The position numbers and the translations under genes are program-made. Under the pieces are notes generated by a model. It was not told the origin of the DNA. It did no database searches and saw only the letters and a program-made list of their open reading frames with translations. Below are positions 9,317 through 18,532 of a stretch of DNA of 64,000 nucleotides, one piece after another. The stretch is from Microbulbifer yueqingensis (GTDB taxonomy: Bacteria; Pseudomonadota; Gammaproteobacteria; Pseudomonadales; Cellvibrionaceae), in contig NZ_FNFH01000009.1 in NCBI RefSeq assembly GCF_900100355.1, positions 1 to 64,000 of the forward strand, given 5' to 3'. How positions within the stretch are numbered: position 1 is the stretch's first letter; every line of letters begins with the position of its first letter.

Positions 9317-9667
9317 ATGAACGTTAAGAAGCAATCTCGCTTGCGTCGTGCACGCCGTGCCCGCGCCAAGATCCGCGAGCTCGGTGCTGTTCGCCTGACC
9401 GTGAACCGTACGCCGCGCCACATTTACGCACAGATCCTGACCGCCGAAGGCGACAAGGTACTGGCTTCTGCCTCTACCCTGGACAAGGACCTGCGCGCAG
9501 GAAAAACCGGGAACGTCGACGCCGCCACCGCGGTTGGCACCCTGATCGCCGAGCGCGCCAAGGCCGCCGGTGTCGAGCAGGTCGCCTTCGATCGCAGCGG
9601 TTTCAAGTACCACGGCCGCGTTAAGGCCCTGGCTGACGCCGCCCGCGAAGCCGGTCTGAAATTCTAA
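9317..9667 (+). CDS. rplR: 50S ribosomal protein L18
   Basis: L18 (116 residues) binds 5S rRNA with L5. The basic N-terminus, [30 protein letters not shown] split over the first half, and the end [24 protein letters not shown] are family hallmarks. It is followed by rpsE after 10 bases. Confidence 0.98.
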   Translation: MNVKKQSRLRRARRARAKIRELGAVRLTVNRTPRHIYAQILTAEGDKVLASASTLDKDLRAGKTGNVDAATAVGTLIAERAKAAGVEQVAFDRSGFKYHGRVKALADAAREAGLKF

Positions 9668-9677
9668 GGGTTGAGTT

Positions 9678-10184
9678 ATGGCTAGAGAGAAAGACAAAAG
9701 CAACGACGAAGGCCTGCAGGAGAAGCTGGTCCAGGTCAATCGCGTTGCCAAGACTGTAAAAGGTGGTCGTATTTTTGCCTTCACCGCGCTCACAGTTGTG
9801 GGTGATGGCAACGGCCGTGTCGGCTTCGGTCGCGGCAAGGCCCGCGAGGTGCCGGTAGCGATCCAGAAGGCGATGGAAGCTGCGCGTCGCAACATGATTC
9901 AGGTTGAACTGAATGGCGACACCATCCAGTACGCCACCAATGGCCGCCACGGCGGTTCCAAGGTGTACATGCAGCCGGCTTCGCCGGGTACCGGTGTTAT
10001 CGCAGGTGGTGCCATGCGCTCCGTCCTCGATATGGTCGGTGTGCACAACGTACTGGCAAAGTGCTACGGCTCTACCAATCCGGTAAACGTAGTGCGCGCT
10101 ACTTTCAACGCGCTGTCTCAGATGAGCAGCCCGGAAGACGTAGCGGCCAAGCGCGGCAAGTCTGTTGAAGAAATCCTGAACTGA
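9678..10184 (+). CDS. rpsE: 30S ribosomal protein S5
   Basis: S5 (168 residues) governs decoding fidelity and mRNA entry. The N-terminal double-stranded-RNA-binding-like fold is visible in [19 protein letters not shown] with [17 protein letters not shown], and the second domain carries [24 protein letters not shown]. No change typical of ram or spectinomycin-resistant forms can be claimed by eye. Confidence 0.98.
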   Translation: MAREKDKSNDEGLQEKLVQVNRVAKTVKGGRIFAFTALTVVGDGNGRVGFGRGKAREVPVAIQKAMEAARRNMIQVELNGDTIQYATNGRHGGSKVYMQPASPGTGVIAGGAMRSVLDMVGVHNVLAKCYGSTNPVNVVRATFNALSQMSSPEDVAAKRGKSVEEILN

Positions 10185-10224
10185 TTGCGGTTCGGACACC
10201 AAGGTTATTTAGTGGGTTAAGACC

Positions 10225-10410
10225 ATGGCTAAGAAGACCATTAAAGTCACCCAGATCAAAAGCACCGCGGGACGCCTGAAAAACCATCAGGCGTGCGTTG
10301 CCGGTCTGGGCCTGCGCCGCATCGGTCACACTGTGGAAGTGGAAGACACTCCCTCCGTGCGCGGCATGATCAATAAAGTTAACTATCTGGTTAAGGTGGA
10401 GGGGGAATAA
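10225..10410 (+). CDS. rpmD: 50S ribosomal protein L30
   Basis: L30 (61 residues) is a small 23S rRNA binder near the factor site. The pattern [20 protein letters not shown] followed by [26 protein letters not shown] is unambiguous. The rplO start codon comes two bases after its stop. Confidence 0.97.
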   Translation: MAKKTIKVTQIKSTAGRLKNHQACVAGLGLRRIGHTVEVEDTPSVRGMINKVNYLVKVEGE

Positions 10411-10411
10411 C

Positions 10412-10846
10412 ATGCGTTTGAACGACCTGTCTCCCGCAGAAGGCCACAAGCACAGCGCCAAGCGCGTTGGCCGTGGCATCGGTAGCGGCCTGGGTAAAAC
10501 CGGTGGCCGCGGCCACAAGGGCCAGAAATCACGTTCCGGCGGTTCCGTTCGTCCGGGCTTCGAGGGCGGCCAGATGCCGTTGCAGAAGCGCCTGCCGAAG
10601 TACGGTTTCACCGCGTACAGCTCCCGCTTCTCTGCGGAAGTACGCCTGGGTGAGCTGGCCAAGGTGGATGCCGACGTAATTGATTTGGCAGCGCTGAAGA
10701 ATGCCGATATTATCGGCAGCCACGTAAAACGCGCCAAAGTGTTCCTGTCTGGCGAGCTGACCAAGGCGGTTACCGTCAAGGGTCTGGCAGTCAGCAAGGG
10801 CGCAAAAGCGGCAATCGAGGCTGCTGGCGGTAAAGTAGAAGACTAA
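10412..10846 (+). CDS. rplO: 50S ribosomal protein L15
   Basis: L15 (144 residues) stabilises several 23S rRNA domains. It has the glycine- and basic-rich N-terminal extension [20 protein letters not shown] and the [18 protein letters not shown] signature. It is followed by secY after 11 bases. Confidence 0.98.
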   Translation: MRLNDLSPAEGHKHSAKRVGRGIGSGLGKTGGRGHKGQKSRSGGSVRPGFEGGQMPLQKRLPKYGFTAYSSRFSAEVRLGELAKVDADVIDLAALKNADIIGSHVKRAKVFLSGELTKAVTVKGLAVSKGAKAAIEAAGGKVED

Positions 10847-10857
10847 TCGAGGCCCCA

Positions 10858-12204
10858 ATGGCACGACCAGGATCCGGCGTAAACTCCCTGGGCAACAGCA
10901 AGGGATTGGGCGAGCTTTGGGCTCGCCTTCGTTTTCTGTTCCTCGCGATACTCGTGTATCGCGTAGGTACCCACATTCCGGTGCCCGGCATTGACCCGGA
11001 AAAGCTGTCGAACCTGTTTAACCAGAACCAGGGCACCATCCTGGGTCTGTTTAACATGTTCTCCGGCGGCGCATTGGAACGCATGAGTATTCTGGCACTG
11101 GGGATCATGCCGTACATCTCCGCGTCCATCATCATGCAGTTGATGACCGCGGTGACGCCCTCTCTGGAAGCGCTGAAGAAGGAGGGGGACGCCGGCAGGC
11201 GCAAGATCAACCAGTACACCCGTTACCTGACGGTGGTACTGGCCCTGATCCAGGGTATCGGTATGACCTTCGGTCTTGCCGGCCAGAACCTGGCCTATTC
11301 TGCCGAGCCCGCTTTCGGTTTCTACTTTGTGGCCGTCGTGTCACTGGTAACCGGTGCGGTCTTCATGATGTGGCTGGGTGAGCAGATCACCGAGCGCGGT
11401 GTCGGCAACGGTATTTCCATGCTGATCTTCGCCGGTATTGTCGCGGGCCTGCCCAGCGCAATCGGCCAGGCCTTCGAACAGGCCCGTCAGGGTGAGCTGC
11501 ATATCCTGATGCTGCTGGCGATCGGCTTCGTAGCTGTGGCAGTTGTGTACTTCGTGGTGGTGATGGAGCGCGGCCAGCGTCGCATTACCATCAACCACGC
11601 CCGGCGTCAGGCGGGCCGCTACTCGGCGGCACCGGCTGCGCAGTCGAGCCACCTGCCGCTGAAGGTCAATATGGCCGGCGTGATTCCGGTAATCTTTGCC
11701 AGCAGCATCCTGCTGTTCCCGGCCACGCTCGCGCAGTGGTTCGGCCAGGGCGGCGAAGGTATCGGTGCACAGATCCTGCAGTGGATGGCGCTGCAACTGG
11801 GGCCGGGTCAGCCGTTGAACATCATCCTGTTCGCGCTGCTGATCGGCTTCTTCTGCTTCTTCTATACGGCGTTGATGTTCAACCCCAATGAAGTGGCAGA
11901 CAACCTGAAGAAATCCGGTGCCTATGTGCCCGGCATCCGTCCCGGAGAGCAGACTGCGCGTTATATCGACAGCGTGCTGACCCGTCTGACCCTGGTGGGT
12001 GCGGTATACATCGCGCTGGTATCCCTGCTGCCGCAGTTTCTGGTGGTCGGGCTTAACGTACCCTTCTATCTGGGTGGTACCTCGCTGCTGATCGTGGTGG
12101 TCGTAGTGATGGATTTCATGGCTCAGGTGCAGTCGCATCTGTTGTCCCACCAGTACGAAGGGCTGATGAAAAAGGCCAACCTGCAAGGCTACGGTCGTCG
12201 CTGA
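10858..12204 (+). CDS. secY: Preprotein translocase channel subunit SecY
   Basis: SecY (448 residues) is the ten-helix channel of the Sec translocon; with SecE and SecG it exports or inserts nearly all envelope proteins, including the lipoproteins, pilins and BamD encoded elsewhere in this window. Seen are the first membrane helix ([21 protein letters not shown]), the plug region with [23 protein letters not shown], the cytosolic loop 4 [18 protein letters not shown], and loop 5 [23 protein letters not shown]. The length matches the family. It stands in the classical place between rplO and rpmJ. Confidence 0.98.
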   Translation: MARPGSGVNSLGNSKGLGELWARLRFLFLAILVYRVGTHIPVPGIDPEKLSNLFNQNQGTILGLFNMFSGGALERMSILALGIMPYISASIIMQLMTAVTPSLEALKKEGDAGRRKINQYTRYLTVVLALIQGIGMTFGLAGQNLAYSAEPAFGFYFVAVVSLVTGAVFMMWLGEQITERGVGNGISMLIFAGIVAGLPSAIGQAFEQARQGELHILMLLAIGFVAVAVVYFVVVMERGQRRITINHARRQAGRYSAAPAAQSSHLPLKVNMAGVIPVIFASSILLFPATLAQWFGQGGEGIGAQILQWMALQLGPGQPLNIILFALLIGFFCFFYTALMFNPNEVADNLKKSGAYVPGIRPGEQTARYIDSVLTRLTLVGAVYIALVSLLPQFLVVGLNVPFYLGGTSLLIVVVVVMDFMAQVQSHLLSHQYEGLMKKANLQGYGRR

Positions 12205-12246
12205 TTGCGACACCAGGCAGCAGTTTGAGTGAATTGAGGTAAGGTC

Positions 12247-12363
12247 ATGAAAGTACGTGCTTCTGTAAAAAAGATCTGCCGTAACTGCAAAATCGTGCGT
12301 CGCAAGGGCGTTCTGCGGGTAATCTGCAGCACCGATCCGCGCCACAAGCAGCGTCAGGGCTAA
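12247..12363 (+). CDS. rpmJ: 50S ribosomal protein L36 (zinc-binding type)
   Basis: A 38-residue ORF, easy to miss by length, starts at 12247 after GAGGTAAGGTC. It reads [20 protein letters not shown] followed by [18 protein letters not shown], a textbook L36. Cys11, Cys14, Cys27 and His33 form the zinc site, so this is the C-plus form, which in many bacteria is replaced by a zinc-free paralogue under zinc starvation. Tandem GC-rich hairpins without a T run follow, before the alpha-operon promoter. Confidence 0.97.
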   Translation: MKVRASVKKICRNCKIVRRKGVLRVICSTDPRHKQRQG

Positions 12364-12374
12364 TCGAGACAAGC

Positions 12375-12435
12375 CCGGTGGCGGGGATTCCCCTCCCCGC
12401 CACCGGCGCCGATTCCGACTCTTGGGTCGGAATCG
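12375..12435 (+). other. Two adjacent strong hairpins between rpmJ and rpsM
   Basis: CCGGTGGCGGGG (12375-12386) pairs perfectly with CCCCGCCACCGG (12395-12406), a 12-bp stem; directly after it CGATTCCGAC (12410-12419) pairs perfectly with GTCGGAATCG (12426-12435), a 10-bp stem. Neither has a following T run, so they are not ordinary intrinsic terminators. They may trim or stabilise the 3' end of the spc message or attenuate read-through into the alpha genes. Confidence 0.75.
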
Positions 12436-12527
12436 GGTAGCAGGGGCCTGGTGCCAGCTGTTACCAACTTGGGGGCGTTGACTGTCGTCCGTTTCCCTTC
12501 TCGGGACACCGGGAAGGGCGCGGGCTA

Positions 12528-12556
12528 TTGCAATTTGGTGTCTTAAAAGCTATTCT
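12528..12556 (+). promoter_or_regulatory. Promoter of the alpha operon (rpsM-rplQ)
   Basis: TTGCAA (12528-12533) and TATTCT (12551-12556) are separated by exactly 17 bases and followed by a GC-rich discriminator (TGCGCGCC), as in stringently controlled translation genes. The predicted transcript starts near 12563, giving a leader of about 110 bases, close to the length of the E. coli alpha-operon leader bound by S4. Confidence 0.7.
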
Positions 12557-12617
12557 TGCGCGCCTTTTTGGTGGCGCCGCCGGTTTTTTAGTCGCTGTCA
12601 GCGCCGAATCTAGAGTA

Positions 12618-12685
12618 GAGCCACGCTTTCAAGAGAAAAGCACGTGGCTCCCAATACGTGGAGTATGCCTCTATGGCACGTATTG
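12618..12685 (+). promoter_or_regulatory. Candidate S4-responsive leader structure at rpsM
   Basis: Two stems can form around the rpsM start. GAGCCACG (12618-12625) pairs with CGTGGCTC (12643-12650). Then CAATACGTG (12652-12660) pairs perfectly with CACGTATTG (12677-12685), a 9-bp stem whose 16-base loop holds most of the Shine-Dalgarno GGAG and the ATG at 12673, and whose 3' arm is codons 2-4 of rpsM. In E. coli S4 represses the alpha operon through a nested pseudoknot that likewise pairs leader with early rpsM codons. Homology to that structure is inferred from position and geometry. Confidence 0.6.
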
Positions 12686-13029
12686 CTGGTGTCAATGTAC
12701 CAGACCACAAGCACGCCGTGATCTCCCTGACCCATATTTACGGGGTCGGTCGGACCACGGCCAAGTCTATTTTGGCAGCGGTTGGTATCGCTGAATCCAC
12801 CAAAATCCGTGAACTGTCTGAAGAGCAGATCGAGTCCATCCGCGGCGAAGTTGCAAAACTGACCGTTGAAGGCGACCTGCGCCGTGAAGTTTCCATGAAC
12901 ATCAAGCGTTTGATGGACCTGGGTTGCTTCCGCGGTCTGCGCCATCGTCGCAGCCTGCCGCTGCGCGGCCAGCGCACCAAGACAAACGCCCGTACCCGCA
13001 AGGGTCCGCGCAAGCCGATTCGCAAATAA
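12673..13029 (+). CDS. rpsM: 30S ribosomal protein S13
   Basis: S13 (118 residues) contacts P-site tRNA and bridges to the 50S. The start [20 protein letters not shown] at 12673 matches homologues exactly; an in-frame ATG at 12658 would add five unrelated residues and lies inside the leader stem. The C-terminus carries the conserved [20 protein letters not shown] and a basic tail. First gene of the alpha operon. Confidence 0.98.
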   Translation: MARIAGVNVPDHKHAVISLTHIYGVGRTTAKSILAAVGIAESTKIRELSEEQIESIRGEVAKLTVEGDLRREVSMNIKRLMDLGCFRGLRHRRSLPLRGQRTKTNARTRKGPRKPIRK

Positions 13030-13103
13030 GCGGATTTCGCGGTTTAACAAGCCCCGCGGCGCGAGAGCGGCCGGGGAGTTGATACAGGATTTAGGATACA
13101 GGT

Positions 13104-13493
13104 ATGGCTAAGCCAAAAACTACTGTTCGCAAAAAGGTCAAAAAGACCGTTGTCGACGGTGTTGCCCACGTCCACGCATCGTTCAATAACACGATCGTGA
13201 CGATCACTGATCGCCAGGGTAACACCCTCAGCTGGGCCACTGCCGGTGGTTCCGGTTTCCGTGGTTCTCGCAAGAGCACGCCTTTTGCAGCCCAGGTGGC
13301 CGCCGAGCGCGCAGGTAATGCCGCTCAGGAATACGGCCTGAAGAACCTCGACGTCGAAGTTAAGGGCCCCGGCCCGGGTCGCGAATCTGCGGTTCGCGCC
13401 CTGAATAACTGCGGCTTCAAGATTACCAATATCACCGACGTGACGCCGATCCCGCACAATGGTTGTCGTCCGCCCAAGAAACGTCGCGTGTAA
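13104..13493 (+). CDS. rpsK: 30S ribosomal protein S11
   Basis: S11 (129 residues) lines the mRNA exit on the platform. Seen are [36 protein letters not shown] and the C-terminal [20 protein letters not shown], all family-defining. The final KKRRV is usual. Confidence 0.98.
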   Translation: MAKPKTTVRKKVKKTVVDGVAHVHASFNNTIVTITDRQGNTLSWATAGGSGFRGSRKSTPFAAQVAAERAGNAAQEYGLKNLDVEVKGPGPGRESAVRALNNCGFKITNITDVTPIPHNGCRPPKKRRV

Positions 13494-13508
13494 GAGGGGG
13501 CTGACAAA

Positions 13509-14129
13509 ATGGCACGTTATATTGGACCAAAATGTAAACTTTCCCGCCGGGAAGGTACCGACCTGCAGCTGAAGAGTGGTGTTCGTCCGCACGACTCCAA
13601 GTGTCGCGCAGAATCCAAGCCCGGTCAGCATGGCGCTGGTCGTGGACGTCTGTCCGACTACGGTGTACAGCTGCGTGAGAAGCAGAAGGTTCGCCGCATC
13701 TACGGCGTACTGGAAAAGCAGTTCCGCAACTACTATAAGGAAGCGGCGCGCCTGAAGGGTGCAACCGGTGAAAACCTGCTGCAGCTGCTGGAGAAGCGCC
13801 TGGACAACGTCGTCTACCGCATGGGCTTCGGCTCCACGCGCGCGGAAGCGCGACAGCTGGTATCCCACAAGGCGATTCTGGTCAACGGCAGCGCCGTGAA
13901 TATCCCGTCCTACCAGGTACAGGCTGGTGACGTGATTTCCATCCGCGAGAAAGCCAAGAAGCAGATGCGTATCCAGAGTTCCGTTTCCCTCGCCGCCCAG
14001 CGTGGCGATGTCGAGTGGGTAGACGTCAACGCGAGTAAACTGGAAGGCACTTTCAAGCGCGTTCCGGATCGTGTCGATCTGCCGGCAGAGATCAATGAAA
14101 ACCTTATCGTGGAACTTTACTCCAAGTAA
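13509..14129 (+). CDS. rpsD: 30S ribosomal protein S4
   Basis: S4 (206 residues) nucleates 30S assembly, guards decoding fidelity, and in E. coli represses the alpha operon. It is the non-zinc form: the N-terminus [19 protein letters not shown] lacks the four-Cys cluster. The S4 RNA-binding domain is visible as [31 protein letters not shown]. Its predicted target is the structured leader before rpsM. Confidence 0.98.
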   Translation: MARYIGPKCKLSRREGTDLQLKSGVRPHDSKCRAESKPGQHGAGRGRLSDYGVQLREKQKVRRIYGVLEKQFRNYYKEAARLKGATGENLLQLLEKRLDNVVYRMGFGSTRAEARQLVSHKAILVNGSAVNIPSYQVQAGDVISIREKAKKQMRIQSSVSLAAQRGDVEWVDVNASKLEGTFKRVPDRVDLPAEINENLIVELYSK

Positions 14130-14174
14130 GATTTAGTCCACTTATAAGGAATGCAACTGTAAACAGGTATGGCT

Positions 14175-15179
14175 ATGCAGACTGCTGTCAACGAGTTTTT
14201 GACACCGCGTCGTATTGACGTCACCGAGTACAACCAGAATCACGCCAAAGTGGTACTGGAGCCCCTGGAGCGTGGCTTTGGCCACACTCTGGGTAACGCC
14301 CTGCGTCGCATCCTGCTGTCCTCCATGCCGGGCTGCGCCGTCACCGAAGTCGAGATCGACGGTGTCGAGCACGAGTACAGCGCCATTGAAGGTGTGCAGG
14401 AAGACGTAATCGAAATCCTGCTTAACCTGAAGGACGTTGCCGTGATTATGCACGGCAAGGACCAGGCAGTGCTGAGCCTGAGCAAGAAGGGCCCGGGTGC
14501 GGTGACTGCCGGGGATATCCAGGTTGATCACGATATCGAGATCGTCAACCCCGAGCACGTGATCGCCAATATTACCGGCGACGTGGAACTCAGCCTGCGC
14601 CTCACTGTGGCGCGCGGTCGTGGCTACCAGCCCGCCGACGCCCGTCATGAGGAAGAGGAAGAGACCCGTGCAATCGGCCGTCTGCAGCTGGATGCTTCCT
14701 ACAGCCCGGTTCGGCGGGTGTCCTACAGCGTGGAGTCCGCGCGTGTAGAACAGCGCACCGACCTGGACAAGCTGGTACTGGACCTGGAGACCAATGGTAC
14801 CCTGGATCCGGAAGAGGCCATTCGCCGCGCCGCCACCATCCTGCAGCAGCAGCTGGCGGTGTTCGTGGACCTGGAAGGCCCCGACGAGTCCCAGCCGAAG
14901 CAGGACGAGCCGGAAGTCGATCCGGTGCTGCTGCGTCCGGTGGACGACCTGGAGCTGACCGTACGTTCGGCCAACTGTCTGAAGGCAGAGAACATCTACT
15001 ACATCGGTGACCTGATCCAGCGCACCGAGGTAGAGCTGCTGAAGACTCCGAACCTGGGCAAGAAGTCCCTGACTGAAATCAAGGACGTCCTGGCCTCTCG
15101 CGGTCTGTCCCTGGGCATGCGCCTGGAGAACTGGCCCCCGGCCAGCCTCAAGGGTGACAGCAAGCTTAGCCCCCTGTAA
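14175..15179 (+). CDS. rpoA: RNA polymerase alpha subunit
   Basis: Alpha (334 residues from this start) dimerises to seed RNA polymerase assembly; its C-terminal domain binds UP elements and activators. N-terminal domain: [27 protein letters not shown]-terminal domain: [20 protein letters not shown] and [22 protein letters not shown] with the DNA-contacting Arg and Asn-Cys residues. An ATG two codons earlier (14169) is possible; 14175 is preferred because CAGG lies 7 bases before it and homologues begin [10 protein letters not shown]. Confidence 0.97.
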   Translation: MQTAVNEFLTPRRIDVTEYNQNHAKVVLEPLERGFGHTLGNALRRILLSSMPGCAVTEVEIDGVEHEYSAIEGVQEDVIEILLNLKDVAVIMHGKDQAVLSLSKKGPGAVTAGDIQVDHDIEIVNPEHVIANITGDVELSLRLTVARGRGYQPADARHEEEEETRAIGRLQLDASYSPVRRVSYSVESARVEQRTDLDKLVLDLETNGTLDPEEAIRRAATILQQQLAVFVDLEGPDESQPKQDEPEVDPVLLRPVDDLELTVRSANCLKAENIYYIGDLIQRTEVELLKTPNLGKKSLTEIKDVLASRGLSLGMRLENWPPASLKGDSKLSPL

Positions 15180-15191
15180 GCATTTGGTAGG

Positions 15192-15283
15192 GCGCGGCTC
15201 CGGCCGCGCAGTTGATAGAAAGAACCCGAGCGGTGGCACCGACTCTTCGCGGCACCGCTCCAGAACGACCTGCTGAGACAGCA
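15192..15283 (+). other. Three consecutive hairpins in the rpoA-rplQ spacer
   Basis: The 125-base spacer is long for this gene pair. GCGCGGC (15192-15198) pairs with GCCGCGC (15203-15209) around a TCCG loop; GAGCGGTG (15228-15235) pairs with CACCGCTC (15253-15260); TGCTG (15271-15275) pairs with CAGCA (15279-15283). None is followed by T residues. They could set differential stability or partial attenuation between rpoA and rplQ. Confidence 0.55.
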
Positions 15284-15304
15284 ACTGTCGTAAGGAATTG
15301 AGTT

Positions 15305-15700
15305 ATGCGTCATCGCTATAGTGGCCGTAAATTCAGCCGTACCAGTGCCCATCGCAAGGCCATGTTCAAGAACATGACTGCGTCACTGGTAGAACACGAA
15401 CTGATCAAAACCACACTGCCGAAAGCCAAGGAGCTGCGCCGCGTTGCCGAGCCGCTGATTACCCTGGCCAAGAAGGACAGTGTTGCCAACCGTCGCCTGG
15501 CTTTTGCCCGTATCCGTGACAAGGATGCGGTAAAGAAGCTGTTCGACGAGCTGGGTCCGCGCTATGAGGCGCGTCCAGGTGGCTACATTCGCATCCTGAA
15601 GTGCGGCTTCCGCGCCGGCGACAAGGCCCCCATGGCCTACGTCGAGCTGGTCGACCGCCCGCAGGTTGACGAGGACAGCGCCGAGGCGGCCGAGGCCTGA
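15305..15700 (+). CDS. rplQ: 50S ribosomal protein L17
   Basis: L17 (131 residues) ends the alpha operon. It begins [20 protein letters not shown] and continues with [26 protein letters not shown], both standard. A short acidic Ala/Glu-rich tail ([10 protein letters not shown]) follows the folded domain. TAAGGAATTGAGTT precedes the ATG and a strong terminator follows the stop. Confidence 0.98.
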   Translation: MRHRYSGRKFSRTSAHRKAMFKNMTASLVEHELIKTTLPKAKELRRVAEPLITLAKKDSVANRRLAFARIRDKDAVKKLFDELGPRYEARPGGYIRILKCGFRAGDKAPMAYVELVDRPQVDEDSAEAAEA

Positions 15701-15717
15701 GCCAACGCCGTTGTCGG

Positions 15718-15748
15718 AAAAGCCGGTCACTGACCGGCTTTTTTTTCG
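15718..15748 (+). terminator. Rho-independent terminator of the alpha operon
   Basis: AGCCGGTC (15721-15728) pairs with GACCGGCT (15732-15739) around a three-base turn and is followed by eight T. This closes the long ribosomal cluster. Confidence 0.95.
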
Positions 15749-15814
15749 CCTGTTTGACGTATAATTGCCCGGTCGGCGCCCCGGCGCGCCATCACAGTCT
15801 CCGGAGTTTCCCCC

Positions 15815-16060
15815 ATGGACCTGCAGCAATTGCTGGACAACCTGAACCCGCAGATCGTCGGTAGCCTGAAGCGGGCTGTCGAGCTGGGAAAATGGCCCAA
15901 TGGTGCGGCCCTGACCAGCGAACAGAAGATGCTGTGCGCCGAGGCGGTCAGGGCCTGGGAGCTGCGCAACCTGCCCCGCGACGCCCATGTGGGCTATGTC
16001 CCGCCCAAGAACACCGCCTGTGGTGACCGGGAAGAAGAGCAACCGCTGAACTGGCGCTGA
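15815..16060 (+). CDS. DUF1315 (YeaC-type) small protein of unknown function
   Basis: An 81-residue soluble protein. The opening MDLQQLLDNLNPQIVGSLKR followed by AVELGKWPNGAALTSEQK resembles the E. coli YeaC/DUF1315 family, whose role is unknown. CTCCGGAG lies 10 bases before the ATG. The C-terminus (GDREEEQPLNWR) ends in a conserved-looking W-R of the family. It lies alone between the rplQ terminator and a hairpin at 16111, so it is probably monocistronic. The family assignment is from memory of the pattern around ELGKWPDG. Confidence 0.8.
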   Translation: MDLQQLLDNLNPQIVGSLKRAVELGKWPNGAALTSEQKMLCAEAVRAWELRNLPRDAHVGYVPPKNTACGDREEEQPLNWR

Positions 16061-16110
16061 GCCGGCCACGCCTCACCGCCTCTCCCGTACCGTTACTGCA
16101 AATGACCTCC

Positions 16111-16150
16111 CGGGCACCGGGACGAACCCCCGGTGCCCGTTACCTTTCCC
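16111..16150 (+). terminator. Probable terminator downstream of the DUF1315 gene
   Basis: CGGGCACCGGG (16111-16121) pairs perfectly with CCCGGTGCCCG (16129-16139), an 11-bp stem followed by TTACCTTT. The T tract is interrupted. A second, weaker stem (CCGGCC 16169-16174 with GGCCGG 16189-16194, then TTCTTT) follows. The remainder of 16061-16313 holds nothing else I recognise. Confidence 0.5.
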
Positions 16151-16313
16151 GCCCCTCATCCTTTGCAGCCGGCCGTACCGCTACGCCGGGCCGGTTCTTT
16201 GCCCCAGTCCTGGGGCGGCACGCCAACGACGTAATTCAGCCTGTGCCTGCCGGTTTACCCCCGCCTGAAAGTCGGGGAGACTTGCGTGATAAGTAATATA
16301 AAAGGGATGTAGC

Positions 16314-18479
16314 ATGCAGCTTGCGCAAAGGCTTTCCGCCGCGGTCTGCCTACTTGTGGGCGGGGCCCTGGCGATCGGTTACCTCAGCCTCCCGCCTTCG
16401 ACAGCCAGCCAGCTTCGGCAATATGATTTCAGCGCCGCCGCGCGCAACTTCGACGTGGAGATCATCCGCGACGACTGGGGTGTGCCGCATATCTACGGTG
16501 AAAGCGACACGGACGTGGCTTTCGGCCTCGCCTACGCCCACGCCGAGGACGATTTCGCCACCATCCAGGACGTGATCCTGGCGACCCGGGGCAAGCTGGC
16601 GGCGGAGAATGGCATGCGGGCCGCCAAAACCGATTACCTGGCGCAGTGGATGGGGATCTGGCCTGCCATCGAGCAGGGCTACAGGAAGCTGCCGCAACAT
16701 ACCCGGGCGGTGGCCGAGGCCTATGCCACCGGGCTGAATCTCTACGCTGCCCGCAATCCCGGGGACGTTTCGCGTTACCTGCTACCGGTAACCGGCGAAG
16801 ACCTTGTTGCCGGTTTCACGTTCAAGGCCCCGATGTTCTACGGCTTCGACAGGGTGCTGGGAGAGCTGCTCGACCCGGACGCGGTGCACGAAGTGGCGAA
16901 GTCCGGCCAGGATGCTCTCGCCTGGGTGCCGGAGCGGAGATTGCCGACTGGAAGCCAGGGTATCGCGGTGGCCCCGCATCGCTCCGGCGACGGCGCCACC
17001 CGCCTGCTGGTCAATTCCCACCAGCCACTCACCGGCCCAGTAGCCTGGTACGAGGCCCGCCTGCACTCGAGCGAGGGCTGGAACATGGCCGGTGCCACCT
17101 TTCCCGGCGCGCCGGTAATCATCCACGGCCACAACGAATACCTCGGGTGGGCCAACACGGTCAACAAGCCGGACCTGGCCGATATCTATCGCCTCACTAT
17201 CAACCCGGACAATCCGGACCAGTATCTGCTGGACGGCGAATGGCGAACCTTTGCAACGCGCGAGGCGCATATCACCGTAAAACTGTGGGGGCCCCTGCAC
17301 TGGACGGTGACCAGGCCGATCAGGATCGCAGCACACGGCCCGGTGATGGAAACGGAGCATGGCACCTACGCCGTGCGCTGGGCCGGTATGGGGGAAATAC
17401 GCACGCTCGGTTTCATGCTCGCCCTCAACAAGGCGAAGAGTCGCGAGGAGTTCGAGGCTGCCCTGAAGATGCAGGCCATGCCGAGCATCAACTATGTTTA
17501 CGCCGACCGGGAAGGCAATATCGCCCACTATTACAATGCCATGTTTCCCCGGCGGATCGAGGGCTGGGATTGGCAAAAGTACCTGCCGGGAGACCGTTCC
17601 GACCTGATCTGGGATGGTTACAGGGATTTCGCCATGATGCCGAAAACCGTCAATCCCGATAGCGGGCTGGTGTTCAATGCGAACAACCCTCCCTTTCAGT
17701 CCACCGATGGTAATGACGCGCCCCGGGCCGGCGATTACCCCGGGTCCATGGGCATAGAGTCCCACTTGACCAATCGCGCCCTGCAGATAGAAACCCTGTA
17801 CGGTAGCCGGGACAAGATCTCTCCGGCTGACTTCGAACAGCTGAAATATGATCACCACTATCATCCGGACGCGTTTCAGGCCCGGGCGCTGCGTCGGTGG
17901 CTGGCCAGCGAAAAGCCCGCCGACTTCCAGCGCGAGCCCTATCGCTCGGCACTGGCTGCCCTGGGCCAATGGGACCTTTCCACCGCCCGCGACAACCGCG
18001 AGGCGGCCCTCGCCGTCCTGACATTGCAACCTGTACAGGACGCTGCGGGGGAGCGGGTGCCCGACAGCGCAATTGACCGGGCATTCCGCGAGGCGGTGGA
18101 CGAGCTGGTTGCGAGCCACGGTAGTGCCACAGTTCCCTACGGCCAGGTCAATCGCCATGTCCGCGGCACACAGGACTGGCCGCTCGACGGTGGCCCCGAC
18201 ACGCTGCGCGCGGTATACGGAGGGCCATTGAACAGCGACGGACGGCTGGAGAACCATGCCGGGGACAGTTACATCATGTTTGCGGAATGGGACGCCGAGG
18301 GGCGCGTGCACTCCCGGGCGGTGCACAACTTTGGCGCCGCGACACTGGACGATACGTCGCCGCACTTCGCGGACCAGGCGCCGCTGTTTGCCGCGGAAAA
18401 GCTGCGGCCAGTGTACTTTTACCGGGAGGCACTGGAATCACATGTCTCGCGCCGCTATCGCCCGGCACAGCAGCCATAA
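16314..18479 (+). CDS. Exported penicillin-acylase/AHL-acylase family Ntn hydrolase
   Basis: A 721-residue precursor of the family that self-cleaves into alpha and beta chains and hydrolyses amide bonds of acyl-homoserine lactones, penicillins or related acyl compounds. Residues 7-26 form a hydrophobic export segment. The alpha chain has DDWGVPHIYGESDTDVAFGL.YAHAEDDF, the usual opening. The beta chain should start at Ser214 in TGSQGIAVAP, where most relatives have GSN; later come GHNEYLGWANTVNKPDLADIYRL and AHGPVM. AAGGGATGTAGC provides a good ribosome site. The substrate cannot be decided: quorum-signal degradation, siderophore maturation and cell-wall roles are all known for relatives. It is monocistronic by context, convergent with the Nramp-like gene. 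Confidence 0.85.
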   Translation: MQLAQRLSAAVCLLVGGALAIGYLSLPPSTASQLRQYDFSAAARNFDVEIIRDDWGVPHIYGESDTDVAFGLAYAHAEDDFATIQDVILATRGKLAAENGMRAAKTDYLAQWMGIWPAIEQGYRKLPQHTRAVAEAYATGLNLYAARNPGDVSRYLLPVTGEDLVAGFTFKAPMFYGFDRVLGELLDPDAVHEVAKSGQDALAWVPERRLPTGSQGIAVAPHRSGDGATRLLVNSHQPLTGPVAWYEARLHSSEGWNMAGATFPGAPVIIHGHNEYLGWANTVNKPDLADIYRLTINPDNPDQYLLDGEWRTFATREAHITVKLWGPLHWTVTRPIRIAAHGPVMETEHGTYAVRWAGMGEIRTLGFMLALNKAKSREEFEAALKMQAMPSINYVYADREGNIAHYYNAMFPRRIEGWDWQKYLPGDRSDLIWDGYRDFAMMPKTVNPDSGLVFNANNPPFQSTDGNDAPRAGDYPGSMGIESHLTNRALQIETLYGSRDKISPADFEQLKYDHHYHPDAFQARALRRWLASEKPADFQREPYRSALAALGQWDLSTARDNREAALAVLTLQPVQDAAGERVPDSAIDRAFREAVDELVASHGSATVPYGQVNRHVRGTQDWPLDGGPDTLRAVYGGPLNSDGRLENHAGDSYIMFAEWDAEGRVHSRAVHNFGAATLDDTSPHFADQAPLFAAEKLRPVYFYREALESHVSRRYRPAQQP

Positions 18480-18532
18480 ATGGGCCAGGTGGGGCGACGC
18501 AGGCGGGTTCCGCCCGGCGGCTGGTCGGGGAA

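Noticed and set aside
16782..18365. 527-codon minus-strand frame opposite the acylase
   Set aside because: Shadow of the acylase gene; composition is that of an antisense frame.
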